10,690 nt of DNA from Baffinella frigidus (lineage: Eukaryota > Cryptophyceae > Cryptomonadales > Baffinellaceae). Location: contig MU646390.1 of NCBI GenBank assembly GCA_026770585.1, positions 161,504 to 172,193 on the forward strand, in the 5' to 3' direction. Each line of letters opens with the position of its first letter. The first letter of the stretch is position 1. Of the stretch, positions 1 through 4,963 are shown one piece after another. The notes under the pieces were generated by a model. That model saw only the letters and a list, made by a program, of their open reading frames with translations, had not been told where the DNA came from and made no database searches. Position numbers and translations under genes: made by a program.

Positions 1-64
1 GTTTGGGGTTTGGGGTTTGGGGTTTGGGGTTTGGGGTTTGGGGTTTGGGGTTTGGGGTTTCGGT
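1..64 (+). repeat. TTTGGGG telomere-like array
   Basis: Eight uninterrupted TTTGGGG heptamers run from the window edge and end in TTTCGG, so the array probably continues upstream. Every unit is identical, which suggests recent expansion or homogenisation. The heptamer differs by one base from the TTTAGGG telomere unit present elsewhere in the window. Runs of four G every seven bases satisfy the usual G-quadruplex rule. It is not a coding region: the frames through it only repeat GFGVWGL-like heptapeptides. Confidence 0.95.
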
Positions 65-91
65 CTTCGAGTGTTGAGGTCTTCGAGTGCC

Positions 92-134
92 GGGCTCACC
101 AATTTGATGCGCCCGAATAGACTGAGGCAGAGCC
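92..134 (+). mobile_element. Right-end fragment of CTAGCTCTG-type MITE
   Basis: The segment GGGCTCACCAATTTGATG followed by GCCCGAATAGACTGAGGCAGAGC matches the right end of the element at 4825-4963. Across 111-133 it differs at 3 of 23 positions. The characteristic end word (CAGAGCTAG in full copies) is degraded here to CAGAGCCGG. No left end is visible, so this is a decayed fragment. Confidence 0.6.
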
Positions 135-159
135 GGGAGGGTCCCAGCTCTCACTCTCG

Positions 160-209
160 CCTAACCCCTAACCCTACACCCTACACCCTAGACCCTACAC
201 CCTAAGACC
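160..209 (-). repeat. C-rich telomere-like heptamers (CCCTACA/CCCTAAC)
   Basis: About seven degenerate units of CCCTAAC, CCCTACA and CCCTAGA, the reverse-complement orientation of the G-rich arrays on either side. The TGTAGGG variant seen on the minus strand here is the same one that forms the clean plus-strand array at 9996-10079. Confidence 0.85.
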
Positions 210-247
210 TCATAGCGGTGTTGAGGTCTTCGAGTGCAGCAGTCTTC

Positions 248-705
248 AGCTCCGCCACACTCCTGCTCTCGCGGTTTCGGGATTCAGTATTCGGGTTTGG
301 GGTTTCGGGTTTCGGGATTCGGGATTCGGGATTCGGGTTTCGGGGTTCGGGATTCGGGATTCGGGATACGACATTCGGATAGCTCCCCCACACTCCTGCT
401 CTCGCTCGCCGTTTCGGGATTCAGTATTCGGGTTTGGGTATTCGGGATTCGGGATTCGGGATTTCGGGTTTAGCGTGTCGGGATTCGGGATTCGGGATAC
501 GGGATTCGGATTCAGTGTTCGGGTTTCGGGTTTCGGGTTTCGGATAGCTCCTCCACACTCCTGCTCTCGCGGTTTCGGGATTCAGTATTCGGGTTTCGTT
601 TTTGGGGTTTCGGGGTCCGGGTTTCGGGTTTCGGGTTCAGCGGATCGGGTCTAGCGTGTTGGGATTCGGGATTCGGGTTTCGGGTTTCGGGTTTCGGGTA
701 TTCGT
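248..705 (+). repeat. TTTCGGG/TTCGGGA heptamer array with embedded higher-order unit
   Basis: The block is built of TTTCGGG and TTCGGGA heptamers. A non-heptamer module beginning AGCTCCNCCACACTCCTGCT and running into a heptamer-like TTCAGTATTCGGG occurs at 248, 381 and 546. Spacings are 133 bp (19x7) and 165 bp; the second copy carries a 4 bp insertion (TCGC), and 165-4 is 161 (23x7). A second shared word, AGCGTGTYGGGATTCGG, occurs near 473 and 652. ORFs here translate to repetitive GFRVSGF or PNPESRI peptides and are judged non-coding. Confidence 0.9.
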
Positions 706-752
706 CAAGACAGATACGCCTACCGGGGGGGCGCACGGGGTCTCACGGGGCC

Positions 753-808
753 TCCCGAATCCCGAATCCCGAATCCCGAATCCCAATTCCCGAATCCCGA
801 ATCCCGAA
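753..808 (-). repeat. TCCCGAA heptamers in inverted orientation
   Basis: Exactly eight heptamers on the C-rich strand, seven TCCCGAA and one TCCCAAT. This is the reverse complement of the TTCGGGA units just upstream (658-703). The two blocks face each other across a spacer of about 50 bp that contains a run of seven G, giving a large potential hairpin between about 661 and 808. Confidence 0.9.
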
Positions 809-1062
809 TCGGCCCTTCTTGCAAGGAAGGCCTCGACGTGAATCAATTGCACACGACTTCCCTGAATTAATGCATGGCTAATTTTCTCGGGTACCCTAAT
901 AAAACGAGCCTCTCTGGGAGGCGACACGCGGGAGCAGACAGATGCTCTAGAGAGTCACCTACCCAGAGTCGTATATCGCCAAGTATACGACGTATACGAA
1001 GATTATCACCGATTCAGGGGCGTCGTTGGAGCCATTTTGTATATTTCGGGCAATTTAGTATC
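809..1062. other. Unassigned intergenic stretch
   Basis: No gene or long repeat recognised. It holds a small perfect stem, GTCGTATA at 968-975 pairing with TATACGAC at 984-991, followed by the palindrome CGTATACG. The open frame at 874-1080 has no recognisable domain and runs into the foldback that starts at 1063. Confidence 0.5.
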
Positions 1063-1207
1063 CGAGGCCATGCAATTTAAACCACCTTTTATGCTATCTT
1101 AAGGGTGGTTTCTCTCCTATTTTGCTATCTCAGCTTCGACATAGCTGTAAAATAGCACAAAATCCACCCCAAGATAGCAAAAACACGGTTAAAATTGCAT
1201 GGCCTCG
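1063..1207. mobile_element. Foldback element, GCTATC family, complete copy
   Basis: The ends are inverted copies: CGAGGCCATGCAATTTAAACC at 1063-1083 and its complement at 1187-1207, with one or two differences in 21. The inverted symmetry continues inward through TTTTNTGCTATCTTNNGGGTGG on each side to a centre near TCAGCTTCGACATAGCTG, so the whole 145 bp can fold into one imperfect hairpin. No coding capacity is present. Other members are at 5255-5373 (5'-truncated) and 7573-7697 (divergent). Structure and copy number fit a foldback or palindromic MITE; a small-RNA precursor is an alternative. No clear target-site duplication was found. Confidence 0.8.
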
Positions 1208-1312
1208 CCCATGAAATTCACTTCGTTGTGTAACTGAATTTTTTAGATAGACGGTTCCTGAGATAAAGTTGATGAGCGCAAGCAACTAAATCCCTTTTCC
1301 AGGGGGGCGCGA
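1208..1312. other. Unassigned spacer
   Basis: Short region between two elements. The phrase AGATAAAGTTGATGAGCGCA (1261-1280) loosely resembles AGACAAAGTTTATGAGAGCA at 1763-1782. That suggests a decayed duplicate, but nothing more specific can be assigned. Confidence 0.4.
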
Positions 1313-1509
1313 GACCACTCGAGAATGCTGGAGGATCCTATTTACATGTAGGGTTGTAAATATTTGTACCAGGATAAGGTGTTCCAACCTCGTGACTGGC
1401 CAATATATGGCGAGTTACGTGACCAATCAACGAAAGTTACTACACAAATGCCCAGTTTTAAAAGCATGTTGGTTTTAAATAGGCCCCTCTAGCATTCTCG
1501 TGTGAGACC
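1313..1509. mobile_element. TIR element, CACTCGAGAATGCTGGAG type
   Basis: The left end (1315-1345) and right end (1477-1509) are inverted copies: CACTCGAGAATGCTGGAGG then CCTATTTA on the left, CACACGAGAATGCTAGAGG then CCTATTTA as complement on the right. The element is about 195 bp with no coding frame of note. Just inside the left end is ACATGTAGGGTTGTAA; the same junction is found near 9180-9224, where it continues into a 10 bp tandem array. Internally, CGAAAGTTACTACACAAATGC (1431-1451) matches 20 of 21 bases with the foldback at 6272-6292. This is a likely non-autonomous DNA element. Confidence 0.75.
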
Positions 1510-1557
1510 AGAGGGCAGCGGTACAGCTCCTTTTGCGCCGCCGCCGAAGGGTCGGGC

Positions 1558-1656
1558 GTCCCACACAGCGGACTTCGAAGGGATTTTGAACAACCCTTCA
1601 GCGACAAGACCTACGATCCTACGATAGGCAATCCTATCGGGAAAACGCCAGGACGC
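1558..1656 (+). repeat. Dispersed CACACAGCGGAC family, copy A
   Basis: Begins CCCACACAGCGGACTTCGAA, continues GGGATTTTGAACAACCC, then a version of the CCTACGGTAGGCAACCCG near-palindrome diverged to CCTACGATAGGCAATCCTAT. Related copies lie at 3311-3355, 3558-3682, 9512-9580 and, inverted, 6421-6503. It is moderately diverged from the others and does not encode a conserved peptide across copies. Confidence 0.75.
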
Positions 1657-1779
1657 CCACGACGAAATCACCCTGACTGACGGGAGGGACCGGGCGTGGC
1701 CGATGGCCATGCCCCACGCGTTCGATTTTTACCAGAAATGGTTTTTTGATGGACGTGTCATGAGACAAAGTTTATGAGA
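1657..1779. other. Spacer with partial copy of GGCGTGGCCGATGGCC repeat
   Basis: The phrase GGGCGTGGCCGATGGCCATG at about 1693-1712 is a partial third copy of the 47 bp direct repeat that follows (1780-1826 and 1943-1989). The rest has no recognisable feature. Confidence 0.5.
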
Positions 1780-1989
1780 GCACCTGGCGTGGCAGATGGC
1801 CTTGAAGCGCGCGTCATCTTCGAAGCAGAAATTCGGGCTTCGAAATTCGGGCTTCGAAGCGGGCGGGTGTCAAAATTTACCTGTAAATTTTTGGGGGGGG
1901 AGCGAAATAATGGCGAGCGCAAATTTACTGGGACAGAGCTAGGCACCTGGCGTGGCCGATGGCCTTGAAGCGCGCGTCATCTTCGAAGC
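1780..1989 (+). repeat. 47 bp direct repeat bracketing a truncated MITE
   Basis: GCACCTGGCGTGGCAGATGG starts a 47 bp sequence at 1780-1826 that recurs at 1943-1989 with a single base difference, 163 bp apart. The second copy begins exactly where the MITE end (CAGAGCTAG) stops. Between the copies lie a 14-15 bp tandem duplication (ATTCGGGCTTCGAA) and the half-element at 1863-1942. This could be a segmental duplication interrupted by the element, or strand-slippage during its loss. Confidence 0.85.
1863..1942 (+). mobile_element. Right half of CTAGCTCTG MITE
   Basis: Aligns with the right half of the complete element at 4371-4529: the GGGTGTCAAAATTTACC start, an internal hairpin (AAAATTTAC at 1872-1880 with GTAAATTTT at 1883-1891), a G-run, ATAATGGCGAGC, AAATTTACTGGGACAGAGCTAG. 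The left half is missing and replaced by GCTTCGAAGC-type sequence. Because its end (ACAGAGCTAG) is closer to the family consensus than the 4529 end, it is probably not a direct descendant of that copy. Confidence 0.8.
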
Positions 1990-2046
1990 CGGACGCCTCT
2001 GCAATCAGCTGCCCCCGCCGGAACAGCGCCTGTTTCGGGTGAAGCG

Positions 2047-2128
2047 TTTAGGGTTTAGGGTTTAGGGTTTAGGGTTTAGGGTTTAGGGTTTAGGGTTTAG
2101 GAACCCAACCCGAAACCCTAAACCCCCC
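2047..2128. repeat. TTTAGGG array with head-to-head switch to CCCTAAA
   Basis: Seven TTTAGGG heptamers plus TTTAGG (2047-2101) switch abruptly at 2101/2102 to the complementary strand: AACCCAACCCGAAACCCTAA and C-runs up to 2128. A G-rich telomere repeat followed directly by its complement is the known signature of a telomere-telomere fusion. The C-rich side is more degenerate than the G-rich side. Confidence 0.9.
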
Positions 2129-2141
2129 GGAACAACGCCTG

Positions 2142-2230
2142 TTTAGGGTCTAGGGTCTAGGGTTTAGAGTTTAGAGTTTAGGGTTTAGGGTTCAGGGTTT
2201 AGGAACCCGACCCGCAACCCTAACCCGAAA
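2142..2230. repeat. Second degenerate heptamer array with the same strand switch
   Basis: Eight heptamers (TTTAGGG, TCTAGGG, TTTAGAG, TTCAGGG) plus TTTAGG (2142-2203) switch at 2203/2204 to AACCCGACCCGCAACCCTAA. The break falls at the same point of the heptamer (TTTAGG then AACCC) as in the upstream block, and each block follows a CGCCTGTTT word. The most economical reading is that one junction was duplicated with its flank. Confidence 0.88.
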
Positions 2231-2289
2231 CTGATGCAATCAGCTGCCCCCGCCGGAACAGCGCCTGTGCGCGCCCCGGTTCAACATTA

Positions 2290-3003
2290 AGGTTTCGGCT
2301 TTCGTGATTCGGGGGTCCGGGTTTCGTGTTTCGTGTTTCGGGTGTCGGGGTCCGGGTTTCGGGCTTCGGATTTCGTGTTTCGGTTTTCGATTTTCGTGTT
2401 TGGTGTTTCGTGTTTCGGGTTTCGTAGTTGATAGAACGGGGCGACCTTTCGGGCTTCGGGCTTCGGGTTTCGGATTTCGGATTTCGGGTTTCGGGTCTCG
2501 GGGTTCGGGTTTCGAGTCTCGGGGTTCGGGTTTCGTGTTTCGGGTTTCGGGTTTCGCAGTTGATAGAACGGGGCGACCTTTCGGGTTTCGGTTTCCGGGT
2601 TTCGGGTTTCGGGTTTCGTGTTTCGTGTTTCGGGTTCCGGAGTTGATGGAACGGGGCGACCTCTCGGGCTTCGGTTTCCGGGTTTCGGGTTTCGTGTCTC
2701 GGGGTTCGGGTTTCGGGTCTAGAAGTGGATAGAACGTGACGACCTTTCGGGTTTCGGGTTTCGGGTTTCGGGGTTTGGGTTTCGGGTCTCGGGTTTCGGG
2801 TCTCGAGGTTGGGGTTTCGGGTCTCGGCGTTCGGGTTTCGGGTCTAGAAGTGGATAGAACGGGGTGACCTTTCGGGTTTCGGGTTTCGGGTCTCGGGGTT
2901 CGGGTTTCGGGGTTCGGGTCTCGGGTTTCGTAGTTGATACAATGGGGCGATCTTTCGGGTTTCGGGTTTCGGATTTCGGGGTTCGGGTTTCGGGTCTAGG
3001 AGT
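2290..3003 (+). repeat. TTTCGGG-type array with seven in-register modules
   Basis: About 700 bp of TTTCGGG heptamers with variants (TTTCGTG, TCTCGGG, TTTCGGA, GTTCGGG). A module of about 27 bp, AGTTGATAGAACGGGGCGAC, ending CTTTCGGG, starts at 2426, 2558, 2641, 2724, 2849, 2932 and, partially, 3001. The spacings are 132, 83, 83, 125, 83 and 69 bp; all leave remainder 6 when divided by 7, so array length changes occurred only in whole heptamers. Most heptamers contain one CpG. The long frames on either strand (2304-2732 plus, 2719-3102 minus) encode only GFRVSGF or PKPETRN repeats and are treated as non-coding. Confidence 0.93.
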
Positions 3004-3023
3004 GGATAGAACCTTGGCGGCAC

Positions 3024-3096
3024 GCGGGTGTGTCTCCAAAACTTTGTTGCAGTGGTCCAAAGCCTGCCAGGCGGAATGCCATTCATTGAACCACAC
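3024..3096 (+). repeat. 73 bp direct repeat, copy 1
   Basis: From GCGGGTGTGTCTCC through TTTGTTGCAGTGGTCC to GGCGGAATGCC and TTCATTGAACCACA. It matches 3352-3424 at roughly 90 percent with an offset of 328 bp and no gaps. A third, truncated piece (GGTGGTCCAAAGCCAGGCGG) occurs at 3179-3198. Confidence 0.85.
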
Positions 3097-3108
3097 AGCC
3101 ATAACCTG

Positions 3109-3176
3109 TATGTCCCTACGGTAGGCAACCCGTAGGGTTGCCTATGACCCTACGGTAGGCAACCCGTAGGGACATA
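3109..3176. repeat. Double near-palindrome CCTACGGTAGGCAACCCGTAGG
   Basis: Two copies of a near-palindromic 24-mer (CCCTACGG, TAGGCAACC, CGTAGGG) lie at 3114-3137 and 3148-3171. The outer 13 bp, TATGTCCCTACGG and CCGTAGGGACATA, are exact complements, so the whole 68 bp can fold. The same word occurs in both arms of the large inverted repeat that follows. Confidence 0.85.
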
Positions 3177-3310
3177 GGGTGGTCCAAAGCCAGGCGGAAT
3201 GCCGGGGTGTCAGGCGCTGGAGCTTATCCGTAGGAACCCCCCTATGTCCCTACGGGTTGCCTACCGTAGGGTCCTAGGTCTTATCGCTTAGGGGGGGAAC
3301 CACACAACGG

Positions 3311-3355
3311 ACCACACAGCGGACCTTGGAGGGATTTTGAACGACCTCTAAGCGG
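3311..3355 (+). repeat. Dispersed CACACAGCGGAC family, copy B (short)
   Basis: ACCACACAGCGGACCTTGGA then GGGATTTTGAACGACC and CTAAGCG. It ends where the 73 bp direct repeat copy 2 begins, so the family sequence is cut short here. It lies between the arms of the large inverted repeat. Confidence 0.75.
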
Positions 3356-3424
3356 GTTTGTCTCCAGAACTTTGTTGCAGTGGTCCAGCGCCTGTCAGGC
3401 GGAATGCCGTTCATTGAACCACAT
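3352..3424 (+). repeat. 73 bp direct repeat, copy 2
   Basis: Second copy of the sequence at 3024-3096, with differences at about seven positions. It ends TCATTGAACCACAT and is followed by a short variant ACCGGACCACATACGCACAT. Confidence 0.85.
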
Positions 3425-3557
3425 ACCGGACCACATACGCACATGTACGGAGACGTATAAGAGGAGTGATACGCATCTACATATACGATCGCCCTGAAAT
3501 CGCTGGTTCTCCCTCGCTATATCAATCGTTTCCCCTCACGTTGAACCAAATAACGGA
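3425..3557. other. Unassigned spacer inside the inverted repeat
   Basis: Contains TACGCATCTACATATACGAT and a stretch around CGCTGGTTCTCCCTCGC with no match elsewhere in the window. No gene or element is recognised. Confidence 0.4.
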
Positions 3558-3682
3558 CAACACAGCGGACTTCGAAGGGATTTTGAATAACCCCTTAGCG
3601 ATAAGACCTAGGACCCTACGGTAGGCAACCCGTAGGGACATAGGGGGGTTCCTACGGATAAGCTCCAGCGCCTGGCACCCCG
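3558..3682 (+). repeat. Dispersed CACACAGCGGAC family, copy C (fullest)
   Basis: AACACAGCGGACTTCGAAGG, then GATTTTGAATAACCCC, TTAGCGATAAGACCTAGG, the CCTACGGTAGGCAACCCG near-palindrome, GGGACATAGGGGGG and GATAAGCTCCAGCGCC. It is the longest copy and the only one that runs through all sub-blocks. Copies A, B and D share its 5' part; the inverted arm at 3203-3294 shares its 3' part. Confidence 0.8.
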
Positions 3683-3698
3683 CGGAATCTCATGAGTC

Positions 3699-3800
3699 TA
3701 TTTGGGCTCACCAATTTGGTGCACCTGGGCTCTTTTCCGCCCCAAAGTTGACGGAATTTGTACCGCGAACCTAGCGTGTCAACTTGAGAATAGTCTAGGG
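3699..3800 (-). mobile_element. Partial CTAGCTCTG element, TTGAC-hairpin subtype, inverted
   Basis: Read on the minus strand this resembles the element at 4825-4963. It carries the CACCAATTTGGTG near-palindrome with GGGCTC beside it, then AAAGTTGAC, TTTGTACCGCG and GTGTCAACTT, ending AATAGT. The two TTGAC words form an inverted pair. The terminal AGGCAGAGCTAG end is absent and TCTAGGG follows instead. Confidence 0.65.
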
Positions 3801-3873
3801 CCTGCCACCCCGTAAAAAACACCATTTATTTAATAGTATCACATTAATTTAATTGTTGTAACATTCGTGTAAC
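3801..3873. other. AT-rich spacer
   Basis: A short AT-rich stretch (TTTATTTAATAGTATCACAT and on) unlike the GC-balanced surroundings. It sits between two inverted element fragments of the same subtype and may be a remnant of an insertion; nothing else is recognised. Confidence 0.4.
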
Positions 3874-3874
3874 T

Positions 3875-3954
3875 AAAGTTGACGAATTTGTACCGCACGC
3901 CCAGTATGTCAACTTAACAATAGTCGGACACCGCCGCGAGTGAGGCAGAGCTAG
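3875..3954 (-). mobile_element. CTAGCTCTG element, TTGAC-hairpin subtype, end half, inverted
   Basis: On the minus strand it starts GCTAGCTCTGCCTCACTCGC, then a GACTATTGTTAAGTTGACAT-like segment and CTGGGCGTGCGGTACAAATT before GTCAACTTT. It closely matches 4825-4905 and 5424-5500. The element end is intact, but the opposite TIR is absent. Confidence 0.75.
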
Positions 3955-4164
3955 CGACTGAAAACCCCGGGCCCATATTTCACTCGGAGTCAGAACATTT
4001 CGCCTAAATCAACTCCCCCTGAAAGCCAGCGCCTTAAGTCAAATGCCGTCCATGGTGGCCAGGTCCATCTAAACGAAAACAAGGGAAAGTTGACTTAGGT
4101 GAGCTTGTTGACTTAGCTGAAATCTTGTGGCTCGGAGTGTATTTCGCCCAAGTCATAACGCCCT
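3955..4164. other. Unassigned stretch with TTGACTTAG direct repeats
   Basis: Contains GTTGACTTAGGTGAGC and GTTGACTTAGCTGAAATC close together (about 4088 and 4109) and two ATTTCGCC words. The words TTAAGTC and ATTTCGCCCA recur on the other side of the 4165-4269 element. No gene recognised. Confidence 0.4.
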
Positions 4165-4269
4165 TATCCCTTAAGTGGCCAGTATGCTCACACGCCCTAC
4201 CGTAGGGCCCTAGGACCTGCCTAGGACCTCTTGGCCGTCAAATTTGACGGCATGGTCACTTAAGGGATA
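4165..4269. mobile_element. 105 bp TATCCCTTAAGTG inverted-repeat element
   Basis: Ends are TATCCCTTAAGTGGCCA at the left and the complement of TATCCCTTAAGTGACCA at the right. Inside are CCCTACCGTAGGG, tandem CCTAGGACCTG-type words and a perfect 16 bp palindrome CCGTCAAATTTGACGG at 4235-4250. It is too small to code. The CTACCGTAGG and CCTAGGACCT words link it to the large foldback at 10415-10590. Confidence 0.7.
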
Positions 4270-4365
4270 TTTATCGCCTTAAGTCATTTCGCCCAGGGAA
4301 TTGGAGCCACTTGGTGAAATGTGAGGCACCTGCTTGAATGAAATACGGGCTGGGGTTTTTCAGTA

Positions 4366-4534
4366 GAGACCTAGCTCTGTCCCACTTGGATTTGGGCTCG
4401 CCATTATTTCGCCCCCCCCCCGAAATTTCACAGGTAAATTTCATGAGGGGGGGTGTCAAAATTCACCCGTGGAATTTTGGGGGGGGGGGCGAAACGATGG
4501 CGATCCCAAATTTACTGGGGCAGTGCTAGGAGAC
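4366..4534. mobile_element. Complete CTAGCTCTG MITE with candidate 5 bp target duplication
   Basis: The element 4371-4529 begins CTAGCTCTGTCCCA and ends TGGGGCAGTGCTAG, the inverse with two changes. The arms extend through GATTTGGGCTCGCCATTATT and a long C-run on the left and the matching G-run on the right, with AAATTTCACAGG near the middle. GAGAC directly precedes it (4366-4370) and directly follows it (4530-4534), a plausible 5 bp target-site duplication. At 159 bp it has no coding capacity. The small frames at 4338-4529 and 4469-4723 are readings of the arms. A non-autonomous DNA transposon is the best fit; superfamily unknown. Confidence 0.85.
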
Positions 4535-4537
4535 CTT

Positions 4538-4689
4538 CTAGCTCTGTCCCACTTTGATTTGGGCTCCTCATCAATTCACCCCCCTCCAAATTTCACATGT
4601 GAATTTCCGGGGGGGGGCAAAATTCACATTGGAAATGGGGTGGGGGGGCGAATTGATGATGAGCCCAAATCAAAGTGGGACAGAGCTAG
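4538..4689. mobile_element. Second complete CTAGCTCTG MITE, tandem to the first
   Basis: Starts 9 bp after the end of the previous element. Arms 4538-4584 and 4643-4689 are complements at 45 of 47 positions (CTAGCTCTGTCCCACTTTGA, TTTGGGCTCNTCATCAATTC, C-run). The centre has AAATTTCACATGTGAATTTC, itself a palindrome, and a G-run. The flanks (ACCTT left, GACCA right) do not show a matching duplication. The arms differ from element one in the TTTGATT and TCATCAATTC stretches, so it is a distinct subfamily. Confidence 0.87.
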
Positions 4690-4718
4690 GACCACCGACC
4701 GAGGGGATCAACGAGGTG

Positions 4719-4756
4719 ACTAAACCCTGAACCCTAAACCCTAAACCCGAAACCCC
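4719..4756 (-). repeat. Short CCCTAAA telomere-like tract abutting a broken MITE
   Basis: Four degenerate heptamers in C-strand orientation (AACCCTG, AACCCTA twice, AACCCGA) followed by AACCCC. It stops directly at the truncated element that begins GCCATTAATAATGGC at 4757. Confidence 0.8.
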
Positions 4757-4799
4757 GCCATTAATAATGGCGAGCCCAAATTTACTGGGACAGAGCTAG
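4757..4799 (+). mobile_element. MITE remnant reduced to right arm
   Basis: GCCATTAATAATGGC, a perfect 15 bp palindrome, then CGAGCCCAAATTTACTGGGA and CAGAGCTAG. Compared with 4371-4529, this is a tip of left arm joined to the full right arm, with the hairpin interior lost. The remnant keeps the intact terminal word. Confidence 0.8.
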
Positions 4800-4824
4800 G
4801 AGGCCTCGGCGAGATAAAGGTGCG

Positions 4825-4963
4825 CTAGCTCTGCCTCACTCGCGTTGACCGGCTATTGTAAAGTTGACATGCTGGGTGTGCGGTACAAATTTGTCAACTT
4901 TGGAGCGGGAAAGCGCCCGGGATCACCAAATTGGTGAGCCCAAATAGACCGAGACAGAGCTAG
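4825..4963. mobile_element. CTAGCTCTG element, TTGAC-hairpin subtype, complete
   Basis: Left end CTAGCTCTGCCTCACTC and right-end complement CTAGCTCTGTCTCGGTC match at 14 of 17 positions. Inside is a stem AAAGTTGACA (about 4861) pairing with TGTCAACTTT around a TGCTGGGTGTGCGGTAC loop, then GGAGCGG and the near-palindrome CACCAAATTGGTG. Partial copies are at 92-134, 3699-3800, 3875-3954, 5218-5254 and 5424-5526. It has the same termini as the G-run MITEs but a different interior, and no coding capacity. Confidence 0.82.

Larger units (their letters stand above)
62..236 (+). repeat. GGTCTTCGAGTG direct repeats flanking spacer
   Basis: The 12-mer GGTCTTCGAGTG occurs at 62-73, 78-89 and 225-236. 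The first two are 16 bp apart; the third follows the C-rich heptamer block at 160-209. A fragment (GAGGTCTTCG) recurs near 9445. The repeats bracket the element fragment at 92-134 and the C-rich block, as if an ancestral spacer was duplicated or interrupted by insertions. Confidence 0.7.
2000..2268. repeat. Exact 34 bp direct repeat flanking telomere-like insert
   Basis: The 34 bp starting TGCAATCAGCTGCCCCCGCC at 2000-2033 is repeated without mismatch at 2235-2268. The last 16-18 bp (CCGGAACARCGCCTGTTT) also occurs a third time at 2127-2144. The telomere-like sequence therefore sits inside a small tandem duplication rather than being a simple insertion. Confidence 0.9.
3203..3682. repeat. 92 bp near-perfect inverted repeat
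   Basis: Arm 1 (3203-3294) and arm 2 (3591-3682) are reverse complements at 90 of 92 positions with no gaps, separated by 296 bp. Each arm contains, read on arm 2, CGATAAGACCTAGGACCC, the TACGGTAGGCAACCCG near-palindrome, GGACATAGGGGGG and CGGATAAGCTCCAGCGCC. Arm 2 belongs to the CACACAGCGGAC family copy at 3558-3682; arm 1 is an inverted duplicate of its distal part. The near identity contrasts with about 90 percent for the direct repeats nested around it, suggesting a recent origin or gene conversion. Confidence 0.92.

Noticed and set aside
2304-3102. Long open frames with GFRVSGF and PKPETRN repeat peptides on both strands.
   Set aside because: They are translations of stop-free TTTCGGG heptamers, 21 bp giving seven residues. 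Both strands are open at once, as expected from the repeat rather than from selection on a protein.
4338-4723. Two short open frames through the CTAGCTCTG MITEs.
   Set aside because: They are readings of inverted arms and homopolymer G/C runs, with no conservation between the two elements in the same frame.
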